Shown: positions 11,501 to 23,199, counted from the stretch's first letter. The stretch is 64,000 nt of DNA from Icerya purchasi (GCA_039619475.1 CM077115.1:150108274-150172273), one strand, 5' to 3'. Program-made: numbers and translations. The notes: generated by a model not told the origin, from the sequence alone.

Positions 11501-12252
11501 GACCAGCTCAACTCCATTTTAATTTAGCTATTTCCTCTACTACATGGACCAGTTTTGTATGTCTTTTCCGGTCTAATAATTTAATGTTGTTCAGCATTAA
11601 CATTTCGCGCGCCGTTCGTGTTTTCCTCGTCAGCCTTAGATCTGTTTTAATAAGCAGCTATGTCAAGCGTTATATAATACACGTTGAAATGTATTATTAG
11701 ATTTTCTGCCCCGAGGAGAGACTACGGTTGCTGAATCCGGCACCAATCATGATCTAATAAATGAGGCTAATATCCTAAAATTATTTGCAAAAGTGATTGA
11801 AGCATACGGGACAAGTCTAATTGAGTACGAATCTAAAGTGTTCCATGCGCGAATGGCAGGTGATCGTAACAAAAAAAAGAAGGGGAAATGGAGTTTTGAG
11901 TTTTTATTTTCACTATTTGGAGATAAACAACTTGATATTTAATTCTATCGTTAATATTCCTCGATCCTCGTTTATTTCTTCGCATTTGAGTTATTTTTGC
12001 GCGGATAATATTTAATTCGATCTCGCTTGATCTTAAAACGTATTCACTAAATTTAAATATTTATTTAACGAGCGCTGCGAATCTGTAATTCACTTTGATC
12101 TGCGCGCATTCGGTTGTCGTTTATTGGCATTCTTTAAGTTAATTTTTTCATTTAATGGAAAACACGTTTTTATGTTTTGAATAATCCCACGATTCTTTTA
12201 TTTTTTCATGCGTAGTGTGCGCAGAAAACTGCGCGCAGAAGATCATTTACGG
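11501..12252. other. Unannotated sequence
   Basis: No recognised protein or repeat. The composition is closer to average than its surroundings between 11620 and 11760. Confidence 0.5.
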
Positions 12253-12476
12253 GTGACCTCATAAAAGCGCACATCGATTTGCAGAACAGGAGCTAACTTA
12301 TTTTTTAAATTCTTTGCGGGGCAACTGTTCAGTTTTGCCTTTTCACAAATGATGCAATTGCCGAGAACGGAAAAATTAATAATTTAGCTCCTGTTCTGCA
12401 AATCGATGTGTGGTTTTATCCATGTGCGTTTTTGTCCGTGTACGCTTTTATCCGTGTGCGCTTTTGTCAGTGAACC
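12253..12476. mobile_element. 224-bp MITE with long inverted arms and 10-bp flanking duplication
   Basis: The inverted arms are 'CACATCGATTTGCAGAACAG' with 'GAGCTAA' (12270-12296) and its reverse complement at 12384-12413. Outer ends share 'AAAAGCGCACA'. The element is bracketed by the direct repeat TCATTTACGG at 12243-12252 and 12477-12486, a good target-site duplication (8-10 bp depending on where the ends are placed). It has no coding capacity, so it is a non-autonomous cut-and-paste element. The duplication length would fit hAT or related superfamilies, but the ends do not clearly match hAT, so the superfamily is left open. Confidence 0.8.
12405..12468. repeat. Four 16-bp subterminal repeats inside the MITE
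   Basis: Four units of exactly 16 bp lie head to tail: GATGTGTGGTTTTATC, CATGTGCGTTTTTGTC, CGTGTACGCTTTTATC and CGTGTGCGCTTTTGTC. The opposite end of the element has only one related unit (inverted, 12262-12275). Subterminal repeats of this kind often bind transposase; that role is inferred. Confidence 0.85.
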
Positions 12477-12486
12477 TCATTTACGG

Positions 12487-13384
12487 CTGCAATTCGACCA
12501 CTGCTCCGATGAACCATCGTTCGTTTTCCATTCCGTCGCTTGAGGTTTTCGGTCCATCAAGTTTCCTTTTCTTGTCTTTTTTCCATTAATCACCTTGCGA
12601 GGAGATCAGCTCCTGTCTCCGATAAAGTGACCATATGAAGTAGCTCGATTTCTTTACGTCTAGCATTTTGCTTTCGGTGCTCTAGCGCTTCTCAGAACTT
12701 TTACGTGTTTCGAGTCCGATCGATCTTCGTAGTTCTCCGTATAGCTAAATTTAGCGCCCTACTTATATTATCGTACACGATGTTGCTTCCACGCCACAGA
12801 GTAAAATACGTAAACCATCTTCATTCTTCAGTTTTGATCTGCGAGTAATTTCCTTAATTTTTCATAAGTCGTAATTTTGCTGCTACTAAATGATTTGTTC
12901 ATATTATCAATATTTGACCGAACTACTTTCTGCTATTGTTTTTGGGCGGAGGTTGCCTTTGGAGAAAAAAAGAAAACTTCATGGCATTTACTGAATTTTA
13001 TTACCGGGGAGGTTCCTATAGTAGTGATGCGCGGGTCGTCAACCATTTTTTAGGTTGGAACGTTACAGACATTTTTAAGAAATGTAAATTTTCAGTAGAG
13101 GGGTGTTCACCATTTGCTTAACAGCATCGCGTACGGTGCGCAAATTAATGAGAGCGACATTTTGTTTGGACGAAAATGCTTTGTACCAGTTTTCTATTTC
13201 TTTTAATAACGTCGCCCGGTTAATAAACGAAAAAAGTAAAAACTGATCACCTTTATATTTCGAACATTTCTGTTATATGCTTAAAAGGGGAGAATCCCCG
13301 ATGAAAAAGAATGTGAGGAATTGCGAAATTAATTGAATTAAGGAATGCGAAAAAGAAAATATCAAATTAGTTGCTTTTTCTTGG
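12487..13384. other. Unannotated sequence
   Basis: No domain or repeat recognised. The 61-codon frame at 12936-13121 is unassigned. T-rich runs begin near 13390. Confidence 0.5.
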
Positions 13385-13765
13385 GATTCTCTTTTTTTTT
13401 TTGTTTTTTTTTTTTTATTTTTTTTTATGAGCACGTCAGCACAGGACATTTACCCAACACAAAAGATTATAAGAATAGAAAGACATATGGAGCGACGGGT
13501 TATATCAAGAAACGATTAGAGACAGAAGAAATGAAGGCGGCTAACAAAGGAACAACAGAAGGAGATGGAAAAGCGAGAATGTCGAGGGCACTGTAAGGAA
13601 TAGAGAGGCCAAGGCTAAGAAAATTGGAAAAAGGATCGCGCGTTCTATAGAAATGAAGGAACATTCGGACAGTACGTGGTTTGCATCACACGTGACATTT
13701 AAGGTAGGAGGATGAAAGGGACACAAAGGAGATTGAACCAGAGCAAAGCGGAAACGAGAAGCAGA
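13385..13765 (-). mobile_element. Fam1 copy C: 3' end, minus strand
   Basis: The T-rich tract at 13390-13425 is the poly-A tail of a minus-strand copy. Reading upward, the frame gives 'AAFISSVSNRFLI' (the family's terminal residues), 'ALDILAFPSPSVVPLL', and the knuckle 'VTCDANHVLSEC' at about 13680-13710, then 'LCPFHPPTLN'. The copy stops at about 13765, just upstream of the knuckle. One frame change is needed between the knuckle and the tail. Confidence 0.75.
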
Positions 13766-14469
13766 CTATGATCTTTTACTTTCTCAGATGGCTTCTTTCC
13801 TAACCGGTTCGATAAAAATATTAAATGTTGTAATGATCTCCCATATTATTTTTTTTCGATTTTTCCGATCCCTGCCATTCTGCCAAAGCAATATTTTTTC
13901 CTCTTTCGCTTATTACAGAAAAATCAGCGAAGGTACGGAAATATTTATAGATAAAACCACTCGATGTACATAAATTTTATGAAAATTGTAAAGTGAAAAT
14001 AAACAATAGTGTCATTATGTGTTGTGTTCCTCTACTCCCGCGCGAGCGGAAACGAATAAAAGAACAAAAAGATCAACTTTAAGAATAATCCTTTTTTACT
14101 TTGCCATTGGCTCGAAAGTGGTCTGTCCGTAGTAATTTATTTATTATTACATCAAAATAAAACAATAACAATTACGAATTCTACGAGACGAGTGTTTAAA
14201 AAATAGTTAGCCAAAGGCTCGGTTTGCGATTTCGAACAGCCGAACGTAGCAGAAAACTCGGAAGATCGAGGAAAACCGAGGAGGCTGGAGCCGCATAGAA
14301 CGATGATACAGACTTTACTGACTTTCAGGAAAAAACACGGATTCGACTTCGCCGTTTCAGCGCTGATAACGAGGGAAACCGCTTAAAAATACAGCTAGAT
14401 AAGGATGGTGATTGACGAAGCAAAAAGGGAAAATGATAATTATGCTATAAATATAAGAAATACACTACT
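13766..14469. other. Unannotated sequence
   Basis: Nothing recognised. The 61-codon frame at 13788-13973 has no domain. Confidence 0.5.
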
Positions 14470-14477
14470 AGTTGGAT

Positions 14478-14741
14478 CAAGGGCGTCGCCAGCCGATGGG
14501 CCAGGGGGGCAAGATGATAGAAAAAGGATATGAGTTATAGGAAAAATAAAGTTTATAAGTTGTAAAGGCTTAATATTTTATTAAACAAGAATAAAATCTT
14601 AATCAAAACAATTTTGGCGGGTTTCTGGCAAATTGTTCATGATTACGCGCCTATGAATACTCGTCATAGCCAGTTGATTAAAAAGTTTCAAGGCTCCGGG
14701 AGGGGGCAGCTGCCCCCTGCCCCCCGCTGGCGACGCCCATG
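14478..14741. mobile_element. hAT-type MITE, 264 bp, perfect 8-bp target duplication
   Basis: The ends are CAAGGGCGTCGCCAGC on the left and, read inward from the right, CATGGGCGTCGCCAGC: 15 of 16 identical and with the CA...TG termini usual for hAT elements. The flanks are the perfect direct repeat AGTTGGAT at 14470-14477 and 14742-14749; 8 bp is the hAT signature. The interior is AT-rich, with G-rich/C-rich subterminal segments (GGGGGGC on the left, CCCCC runs on the right), and encodes nothing. The intact duplication and near-identical ends suggest a comparatively recent insertion. Confidence 0.92.
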
Positions 14742-14749
14742 AGTTGGAT

Positions 14750-14824
14750 CATTTAACGAAGAATGAAAAAGATTTTTGAGGATATCAGCAAAAGTTGACA
14801 AGTATGAGAAATATCATTGTGTAA

Positions 14825-14867
<43 letters not shown>

Positions 14868-15084
14868 ATGGAAACTCAGTAAATAGGAATTAAGGGACGA
14901 TAATAGGAATAGTGGTGGAGAAATAGACTTTAGTTTGGAGTTAATAAAATAAAACATTGATAAAGGAACGAATAATAAAGATAATGTTATTGAAATTGGT
15001 GATGGAAATAAAGAAGCGATAGCGAGACAAAAATAGTATGGATAATGTTTGGATATAACTTAATAGTCGTAATAATTATAATAA
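14750..15084. other. Spacer with (AT)n(AG)n microsatellite
   Basis: A compound microsatellite, AT run then AG run, lies at about 14825-14868. The rest is A-rich and unrecognised; it could be a decayed upstream part of the LINE fragment that follows. Confidence 0.6.
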
Positions 15085-15660
15085 TAATACCGGAAAGTTT
15101 ATACGCATCTGAACGCTTGGCTCTAAGCACAGCAAAGCAAATGCGAGAAATTGAAATGAAAGACTGAAAGATTATTAGAAGAATTCTGGGACCGAAACAG
15201 GAAAACGGAATGTTGAAATTGAGAAGCAATAAAAAAGTTTATAAAAACATTGAAAAAATAGTCGTGGTGATATCATGCGGAAAAGAAAAGCGAAACTGTA
15301 CGGACATTTGAAAAGAATGGACGGAAAAAAGGAAGACGAAGAAACTGTTTGACTATTTCGACAAAAACGCGAACACAAAGCTGAACTGGTTTTGGGAGGT
15401 GAAAAGGGACCTTGCAGAAATGGGAATAAACGAGGAAGAAATAAAAGATAGAAACGAATTTCGAAGAAAGGTACATGATTGGAAGGGGTTCATAGGAAAA
15501 AGGAAGAACGGGAGCAGTTTGGACAAGTGAAAGAAAGATCCGGCACGGGAAGCTGATGAAGAGGTACCGGAAGGAGCGGAGAAGAAATGACAGCATTATA
15601 ATACGCGGTCCAAAGAGGGCCAAAATCGTTGAAAGAAAGAAGAATATTTATAATATTTAT
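15085..15660 (+). mobile_element. Non-LTR retrotransposon C-terminal fragment ('ILGP' type)
   Basis: The plus strand carries pieces of an RT C-terminus common in insect endonuclease-RT proteins: 'SLYASERLALSTAKQMREIE', 'KIIRRILGPKQENG', 'KVYKNIEKI', then 'GHLKRM'-like sequence with a frameshift, 'KLFDYFDKNANTKLNWFWEV', 'RDLAEMGINEEEIKDRN', 'FRRKVHDWKGF' and 'KLMKRYRKERRRND'. The pieces need several frame changes and pass a stop (after 'MREIEMKD'). Long minus-strand open frames here (15175-15808) are antisense shadows. The catalytic RT core is absent. Exact clade unassigned. Confidence 0.7.
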
Positions 15661-17600
15661 AATAATAATAAATAATGGTGGGAACTAATAATGTGAAAGA
15701 AAAAACGAAAAAAATAGGTAGGAGTGTTATTAACCAAAAGTTTTCGAATATTTTAAATGTGGGAATATTTATTTTAATATAAGTTGAAAAAAAAAGAACA
15801 ATGGACAAAATGCAACCATCCTTTTATGTATCTTTTCGAAAAACGCGTTTTGCGTTTAATTCTAAACCGAGAGGCGACACACTTTTAATTATTACGTTGC
15901 TTCAATGAAAATGTCGCACAAAAATAAACAACGGTCCAAGAGAACATGAGACGTTTGCCAATACAAAATCATCCATACATCTGGCCGGCGTTTTTTTAAT
16001 CCGCTGAACGAAAAAAAAAATAAAAACAATCTAGGCGACACACAGAGCGGTAATTTCGTATTTTTTTATATTCGCAAATTGTTCGAGCTGGTAAATTCAT
16101 GAAATTCCGCGGCCTTACTGAACGGAAGAATGCAAATTAAGATCGACATTAGTGCGTACTGCAAAATAACGCAAATTCAGTCACGTATGACTTGAGGGTC
16201 TTTCGAATTATCAACGATCGTCGTTTTATCCCAGTTCCAGTCGAATACGCACATTCTTGACGACAATTCTCGGCATCTGCATTATGTGCAATGTTCTGAT
16301 GTGTTTACCAGCTCTATATTACATAATCGTATTTTATTTTCCATTCTCATACGTTGAATTTCGCCGCGGATAAACAGTTTTCCGAAATATGTATTTCTTG
16401 CTGATAATTTTGTTTTGGTATTTTTCCGAATCATTTCATACAGCTTGGAAAAATGTTTAACGAGGTAGAAAGAGAATTTTTCTTAGAAATACGTTCAGTA
16501 AATATATATTATAAACTGCGCCGAAAATTACAAAAGTAACGATAAAAAACGGAATGACAAAATAAACAAGGCGACACATCCATCGAAGATACATTTATTA
16601 CTTCGGAAAGATAAGTGTTTCAATAATATTTTCCCCGATGATGCTATCAGTAGCGCATGAGCCAGTCTATTCTGTAAACAAATACGTATTTTTCAGTGAA
16701 AGTTATAATAATTCGTTTTCGTCTGTTTTTTTTGTTTTTTTTTTTTTTCTATTTTTGAGTATTTGTTTATCTTATGCTTTTTTTTTTTTTTTTATCTAAA
16801 GAGGAACACTCGAGGATGTTACAATTTACAGAAATAAATCTAGTTGAGAAATTGGAATAATTCCCATGTCGGTTATTATTATAATGTTTACTTTTAAATT
16901 CGACGAGGGCGTTATAGGGATACATTTATGTTACAATCAAAGGGAATTTTGTTTGATAATTATTTACTTTTCCCTGTTTGTTTTTCGAGTTCGGTAATAA
17001 GATATTAAACTACATCGATGAAAGAAATGAACGTTTTTGAAGAATTGGAAAGCAGCAGAGTGATGCGTGATTTAAATTCGAGAACGTTATTAGAAAAACG
17101 AAAAAAAAAAACCGAACAAAACCGAATTTTCATTATATTAGCTCTGTCTACTGTTTAAAAATCGTTTTTATTCTACTTTTTTACCTTCTTTTTTTTTTTT
17201 ACGTTGAAGCCAGTAAAGATTAAACGACTAGGGCGATGTTATCCTTTTTTTTTTTTTTTTTTTTTAATAAAAAAAAAATTGGAATAAGATTGATGTTACC
17301 CTTAATAAAGTAAAGGTTTTTGCTAATGCAGGAGGCTTGGAGAATATATTATGTAACGGAAGTTTTGTAGGATGAACGGGATAAATGTGGAACATAGATA
17401 GAAAGTATGTGATAGACCATCATACGGTTCGGAACAAAGGGGATGGGATGACAGTTCTATGGAACACGTGTATTCGAAGACATGTGCCCGATTTTCAAAC
17501 GGTTAATGGTTGAGACTCCCGACTGGAAATAGAGTAAATACTACAGTTCGGTCGACTGTTTAATGGTTCTCAGAAAATATTGCTGGGAAGTTCGGTCAGT
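15661..17600. other. AT-rich stretch with many homopolymers
   Basis: T or A runs occur at about 16005-16022, 16725-16750, 16780-16793, 17100-17112, 17190-17202 and 17246-17280. No coding motif, tail or target duplication was found that would define an element. Confidence 0.5.
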
Positions 17601-17639
17601 GGTGACCTTTATTCCGGTTTAGACTCTAATATTCTTACT

Positions 17640-19985
17640 GACGATGGTTGGACGCGACATCGGAAGCTGTTGGACTATCATTTCCTCTTGCAGATATTTA
17701 TAAATCTTTCCTATCAAAGAAATTTACTGTCGCTTCCTTTGTCGATGTCTGTTCTGCATTTGATAATGCGCATCTTCCTTCTCTGGGCTCCAAACTCCTT
17801 TCTCTTAACTTCCCTCCGGTCTTTGTCACTCTTATACTCAACCTTTTTCAACATGGAACTATTTATCTCTCTTCTCCTTTTATTTTCAGCTTCAGACGCA
17901 CCTAACACACCTTTGAAATTGCTTCTCTTCCTATTCCTTCTTTCTCTCTTCTTTTCACCGATGACGTTCTAGTTTACTCCATCTCATATGATCTGTTCTC
18001 CACCCCACCGACGAGTTAAATCATTTGTTGTCCCTTCTTAGCAATTTCCTCTCTTGTCTCTACATCATTATTTCCCCTTTCAAGTTTCCTGTATAATTTT
18101 TTCTCTCCGCCCCTTTAACCGTACTCTTATAAATATCAGAGTATCACATCTGGTATTCCTATTCCCACTGTTAATTCCATATAGGCCCTTTCTTAAATAG
18201 TCGCCTTACGTTTCATGAGCATATTAATTATATCTGTAATTACTCTGTCAAAAGACTTAATCTCCTCAAATCTTTATCTCCTCTCAGATTCTTTTAATTC
18301 TTTACAAATCAATTCTTCATAGTCGTTTGCGCAATAGCTGCTCATCGTGACCTCTATTTTAATCTACCGAGTAGTACTAGTTGTCTCCAGCGATTTCTAT
18401 TCTGGCTGTTTCTCACTGCCGTGGTTGGCGTTTGATCGCTTAGTGCTGTTATTGTGTCTATCCATCGTCAGCACTAAGCGATCAAACGCGAATCACGGCA
18501 ATGAGAAACAGCCAGAACAGAAGTCGCTGGAGACAACTAGTACTACTCGGTAGATTAAAATAGCTGCTCATCGTGACCTCAATTATTCAGTCTAAATTAG
18601 ACTACTGCACCTTCATTTATGGAAATGCTTCAAAATCTCTTTTTTCCAAATTTGACTCAATTCTAAATTCCTATCTGCGTCTATGCATTGGCGCTTTAAA
18701 ATCTTCTCCTATTCATGCAATTTTTCCAAATCCACCACTGAAATTCTATTCATTCGCCGTTCACTCTTCAGTTAACGCTTTTTAATAAAACGCCTCCCGG
18801 ATTCTCTTTATACAGTCTTATTTTTTTCTATCTTCATATCAAAAACCACTGGCGTTTTGCGCCTCATAGAATCCCGATTCTATCGCATATAGTTGCTCGT
18901 GTTTCCAAATATTCTCCCTACGTTCTCCCTTATAACACAGTTTTCCTTACTTTTCTCATGATTTTAATAGCATATATCAATTTCTCCTCCCTCTCGATTC
19001 GAACTAATTCTTCCTCTCACAGTGCAGTCACCTATAAATTCCTTCATCTGCTGGACTCCTCTTTTTTTCCCCATGTTTTAACCGTTACGGATAGTTCCAC
19101 GCTGGTGCGTTTACGTCTCCTTCGTTCCAGTACTCTGAGTCCTTCACTCTTCCTTCTTTCTGCTCTATCTTCTCAGCCGAATCGATCTCCATTTTTCGTG
19201 CCATTTAGTTTATATACCCTGCAAGTGGGTTTCGGAAATTCCTGATCGTTTCCGATTCTAAAGGCGTTCTTCAAGCCATATTCTCTCCGTCTTTTCCTTC
19301 CTCCGACACGGTATCATTCTCTTAATTCGATCTTTCGTCTCCACTTTGTTTTCGTCCCGTCCATCCTCATAGACTTTTTATGCGGGTTCTTAGTCATTCC
19401 AATACGGAGGGCAATGACTTAGCCGACTCTTTAGCTCGCTCAGTCGCCTAAAATGTCCTTGACTCTTTCCCTCCTTCAGACATTCTTTCTTTAACACGCT
19501 CTAATCATTCTAGACTATGGTCGGACATTCTTTATTCTCTAATCGCTATTCGTGGTAACGTCTTACTCAACTGGTTCCTCGTTCCCTGGATTGGTTTCAT
19601 TCTATTCCTACTGCTGTCGTTCCACTGTTGTTTCCTTAATTAGACTCAGGATCAATCATTCTCTATTCCCTTCTTCTCGTTTTCGATTTGTTTTGTCGCC
19701 TTCTTCTTTCTGCTCTCTTCATGTTTCTGAGCCTCCTTGTATTTGTGATTCTAATCATATTTGTTTCGAATGTTCTGCTCTCCTCAACTAACGCTTCCTT
19801 CTATACGCCTAACTTTTAGCTTTGGCTCTTTCTAATCCCTTTGACGCTACCTATATCCTTTCCTTTCCATTGCCATCAGTTGTTCCGCTGCTGCTGTCCT
19901 TTGTGAGTTCCATTTCTTACCGCCTGGCTATTTAGTTCTATCTATTGAATTATCATGTTGTTGGGTCGAGGCCGCTGGGGCGCCC
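17640..19985 (+). mobile_element. Fam1 copy D: longest copy, RT to 3' end, plus strand
   Basis: This copy shows the family's domain order. RT motif A: 'FVDVCSAFDNAHLPSL' at about 17735-17785, then 'PPVFVTLILNLFQHGTIY'. RT motif C: 'FFTDDVLVYS' near 17955. Thumb: 'SKLDYCTFIYGNASKSLFSK' and 'LRLCIGALKSSP' (18573-18720). RNase H: 'TDSSTLVR' near 19090, 'SDSKGVLQAI' near 19250, 'HSNTEGNDLADSLARSVA' near 19400. Tail: 'LIRLRINHSLFPSSRFRF', knuckle 'CICDSNHICFECSALL' (19730-19790). The 3' UTR has 'TTGGGTCGAGGCCGC' and ends near 19985 at AAAATAATACAATAAA. RNase H places it in the I/R1-like group rather than Jockey. Motif B is not visible, so an internal deletion near 17900-17940 is likely. Several stops and shifts; the thumb is split by the insertion at 18355-18560. 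Confidence 0.85.
18355..18560. mobile_element. 206-bp foldback insertion flanked by perfect 20-bp duplication
   Basis: The arms at 18357-18448 and 18469-18560 are inverted copies of 92 bp with 5 mismatches that I count, around a 20-bp loop. The insertion is bracketed by the direct repeat TAGCTGCTCATCGTGACCTC at 18335-18354 and 18561-18580 (18-20 bp because TA at the edge is ambiguous). Removing the insert and one copy of the repeat restores Fam1 sequence in the RT thumb, so this is a true insertion into copy D. It has no coding capacity. The duplication is far longer than that of ordinary MITEs (2-10 bp). It could be a foldback-type element, or a hairpin made by template switching during retroposition. 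Confidence 0.9.
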
Positions 19986-20545
19986 ACAGTAGGGTTAAAA
20001 ATAATACAATAAATTGCTGCTCAAGAGTCACGTTAACCATTAGAATTTCCAGGCACCTCAACATAACCACTGGGAACCCATAAGAATGACACCTTGCAAT
20101 TCTTCTTGAGCGATCGAGTAAGATTTGTTGGATCTGATCTAAGTAGATATGCTGCAGTACCGTATAATTCGATATCGAGTACTGCGCACCGGTTACTTAA
20201 ATGAAATGGACAAACCTATCAAAACAGCAAGTTGCTAATGTGCTTGGCGTGATGCCCTATCGATTTTTGCACCATCAGTGTAGACTGGTGAATAGTCATC
20301 TACCTATTATTTTTCTTTTAAGGATGTTTCAATCGGGCGCGGGTGAGAAAAGTTATATTTATATCACAGTTTTTAGAAAATTCCATGATACCAAAAGTTC
20401 ATTTGACTGCATTAATGGAAATTTGATGTTATTTTAATGTGAGCAACGCGGGAATAAAAGTCGGTTGGAACAGAGGTGGGCGTTTGAATATGTACGCACT
20501 GAGTAAGAATATCACTATCGGATAGGATACAAGGGATATACGCTA
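19986..20545. other. Unannotated sequence between opposed Fam1 copies
   Basis: No recognised gene. The 78-codon frame at 20201-20437 has no domain. The segment separates plus-strand copy D and minus-strand copy E, whose 3' ends face each other. Confidence 0.5.
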
Positions 20546-21190
20546 GAAGATTTTTTTTTTATTTTTTTTATTTTGGGTTTGTCTACAAGGACATTGGCCC
20601 AAGGAAAAAAGACGACGAAACTTATATCTTTATACGATTAGAGATAGCCGACAAAAAGGGAATCAAGAGGCTGAACAACAGAAGGAGAAGGAAGGGAGAG
20701 AATGAACGAAGCACTGTATGGAGTGGGAATACCAATTTGTAAAAGGGAGGAGTAGAAAGCAGCTTGATCGGTTACAAGAGATGCACACTCGAACATTACG
20801 TGACCGGGATTACACACAAATTGCATATTGGAGTGGTGCAATGGACAAAAAAGGAGATGGCGCAAGAGAGAAACGGAAAAACGAAGAAGGAAGCAAACTA
20901 AAGCGAGGACGGCAAATTGCAGAGATGTTGGAGCGACGCATGGAAGGAAAGTCAAGAAATCAGGGGAAAGGAGGAAGGGAAGGCTGAATAGATAAGAAAA
21001 AGGAATCCGGGTTGGAGAAAGAGGAGACGTAAGAGTCAAACCATAGATTGGAATGAGCAGCAGAAGACAGAAGGTTTTGCGGCGGACGCCGAAAATAGTT
21101 CCGAAAGTAGTATGATGGGCAGAATCTAGAGATCTTAGGATAGATCGCTTGGAAAAAGAGTATCGATTATTTCAGGTAGGATTAGAGATA
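20546..21190 (-). mobile_element. Fam1 copy E: C-terminal coding region and 3' end, minus strand
   Basis: A poly-A tail appears as the T-rich run at 20550-20572. Reading upward, a 133-codon open frame (20638-21039) includes 'LFCPLHHSN', the knuckle 'FVCNPGHVMFECASLV', 'GIPTPYSASFILSLPSPSVV' and ends 'SLFVGYL'. Above it, the stretch to about 21190 gives the more upstream '...SAAHSNLW' region, also found in copy G. No stop lies within the tail region, making this one of the better preserved tails, although 5' truncated. Confidence 0.8.
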
Positions 21191-22784
21191 TTGTAACGAT
21201 CTGTTTCTTTCAGGTTCATTTCTCTTTTTTCTTTTCTTTGACCGGCTTACTCAGTTGCTCTGCCACTAGCGCAGGAAAAAAATGCCAAAGTCCTGGGGAT
21301 TTATGGGACAGCTTTTCGAACCGGTTATACAATTCGTCGAATAAGCATTAGGCTTTTACATTAAAGACTAGATATATAAAAAAAAGAAAATTTACGAATT
21401 TTTCTTCTTTTTTTTTCTTTTTTTTTTTTCCCCGGTAAAACAAACGTCACTGCGGTAATGACCCGAGTGTTTAGCTGCTAGCAGAAAAAATTGCGACAGT
21501 GAAACAAAAAAGTTTCCTAAAAAAAAATTTACACGAATATATTTCCGTTTGGCGAAAGGAACACGGAACAAACGGCTTGAATATACATATATATGTACAT
21601 ATATATTTAAAGGGCAATGGTTTTCCAATGACTACCTGCACAACTGAGCAAGACGCAATATCGTAACCGAATAATATCGCTCTAATTACATCGATTTGTT
21701 TGAAACATCTCCGGTGGTATAATTCTTACAACCGTCAAATTAGCCTCGTATACACAAAGATACTCATACGGCCAGATACACAACCGGACGAAATTCATCC
21801 AAACAATCGGGAAAATACTATCTCCGACCACCGTGCAGCATCTTTGATCAACACCCCGGGCGATAAATTCCCTTCAACGATATCCGAGAAACCTGAAAGT
21901 TAAATGAATAGGATCAAATAATTTTTACCTGGAACATCGTTAAAAAATACCAGTACATATTTCAAATCCGTATCAATACATAACGGGGAGTAATTTTAGA
22001 TTAATTCTGTATTTTGTATTTGAGAAATATGTCAAAGTAGAAATGCACTTCAGACATTCTGCCACGTGGAAACGCCAGAATGATGTTGGTTTCGAATAGT
22101 AAACCAAATTAAACGGTTGGTTCGATAGGAAGAGATATTTAAGGATATAGCACCTGTTGAGATACTTTAAAAAAAGTCATTATAATATTCATTTTTTTTT
22201 TTTTTTTTTATGGTAATAACTGTCGCTTTTCACTCAGGCATAAAAAAAACAAAACAAAACAAGATAAAACCCACAGTATTTTGTGTTTACAGCACAGCTG
22301 ACAGAGATGTCGTTGTAATGTTGATGTTACTTTAAACGAATGAATATTATAGACGGAACAGTTTGGGTTTCGTTCTAAAACAGCTCGAATAAGAGTATAT
22401 CACCGAATCTTTAAATCTAGCGAACATGCAAGTATCTGGCCTTTTTGTGATAGCACGCTAAAGCATTAATAATGATGTTTAATTTACGCAAAATACTTGT
22501 TGATTATTTTCCTGACTATACTAAAAGAAAAACTTCAGCAATAGAACTTTTTAACATAGTTGTTCTTAGGTTTTTGTCAGTTCTGTGCCTATCTTTTTCG
22601 CCGGAATTGCTAAATTTTTCTATTTAATTACTTCTTTGATGCTCTATAGACGATTCAGTTTTTGTAAAATTTTCAGTAAGGTTTCGTTATCGCTGATCTT
22701 TATTAGATATTTATTACCTTATCAACCTCTTATTTTCTATGAATTCATCAGAAATATTTAATAAAGTTCTTAATTATTGTCATA
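21191..22784. other. Unannotated AT-rich sequence
   Basis: T runs at 21403-21430 and 22190-22210 and a (TA)n-like run near 21585-21610. Open frames at 21392-21628 and 21700-21903 are low-complexity or unrecognised. Confidence 0.5.
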
Positions 22785-22895
22785 ATTCGCGATACGACGT
22801 TCTAACTAAGGTATTCATGTTGTTCAAGAATAATCATAAAATCTCTCTTTAAATATTATATTTCACGGTGAAATACGTTATCTTTTGTCGAATAA
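22785..22895 (-). repeat. Dispersed repeat RepG, copy 3 (partial)
   Basis: Shares 'CTAACTAAGGTATTCATGTT', 'AATATTATATTTCACGGTGA' and 'GTCGAATAATG' in the same order as copy 2 at 3600-3720. The 'CGACTTCAA' end is missing. Confidence 0.5.
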
Positions 22896-23067
22896 TGCAG
22901 ACAGAAGAAGAATCAATCCGTTACTCCAAATGTATGACGAATGGGTGCTCTTGAATTATGTTTAGCACCTAAGAGAGAGAAAAATATTTTTTTGCAAAAA
23001 TTATCCATTTTTCTTAAAATATTAATGTAAGTATATTGTTTTTTATTTATAATTGTATTATTATTAC

Positions 23068-23106
<39 letters not shown>

Positions 23107-23199
23107 TACTATTATTGCATTGACTGGAAATACGCGGTTTATACTACTTTAAAAATTTCTAATAATACCACCAATTTCTTCTTTATGAACAATATTATT

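Noticed and set aside
15175..15808. Several overlapping hydrophobic minus-strand open frames
   Set aside because: They are the complement of a Lys/Glu-rich plus-strand LINE C-terminus; A-rich sense coding gives T-rich, Phe/Leu/Ser-rich antisense frames that look like membrane proteins.
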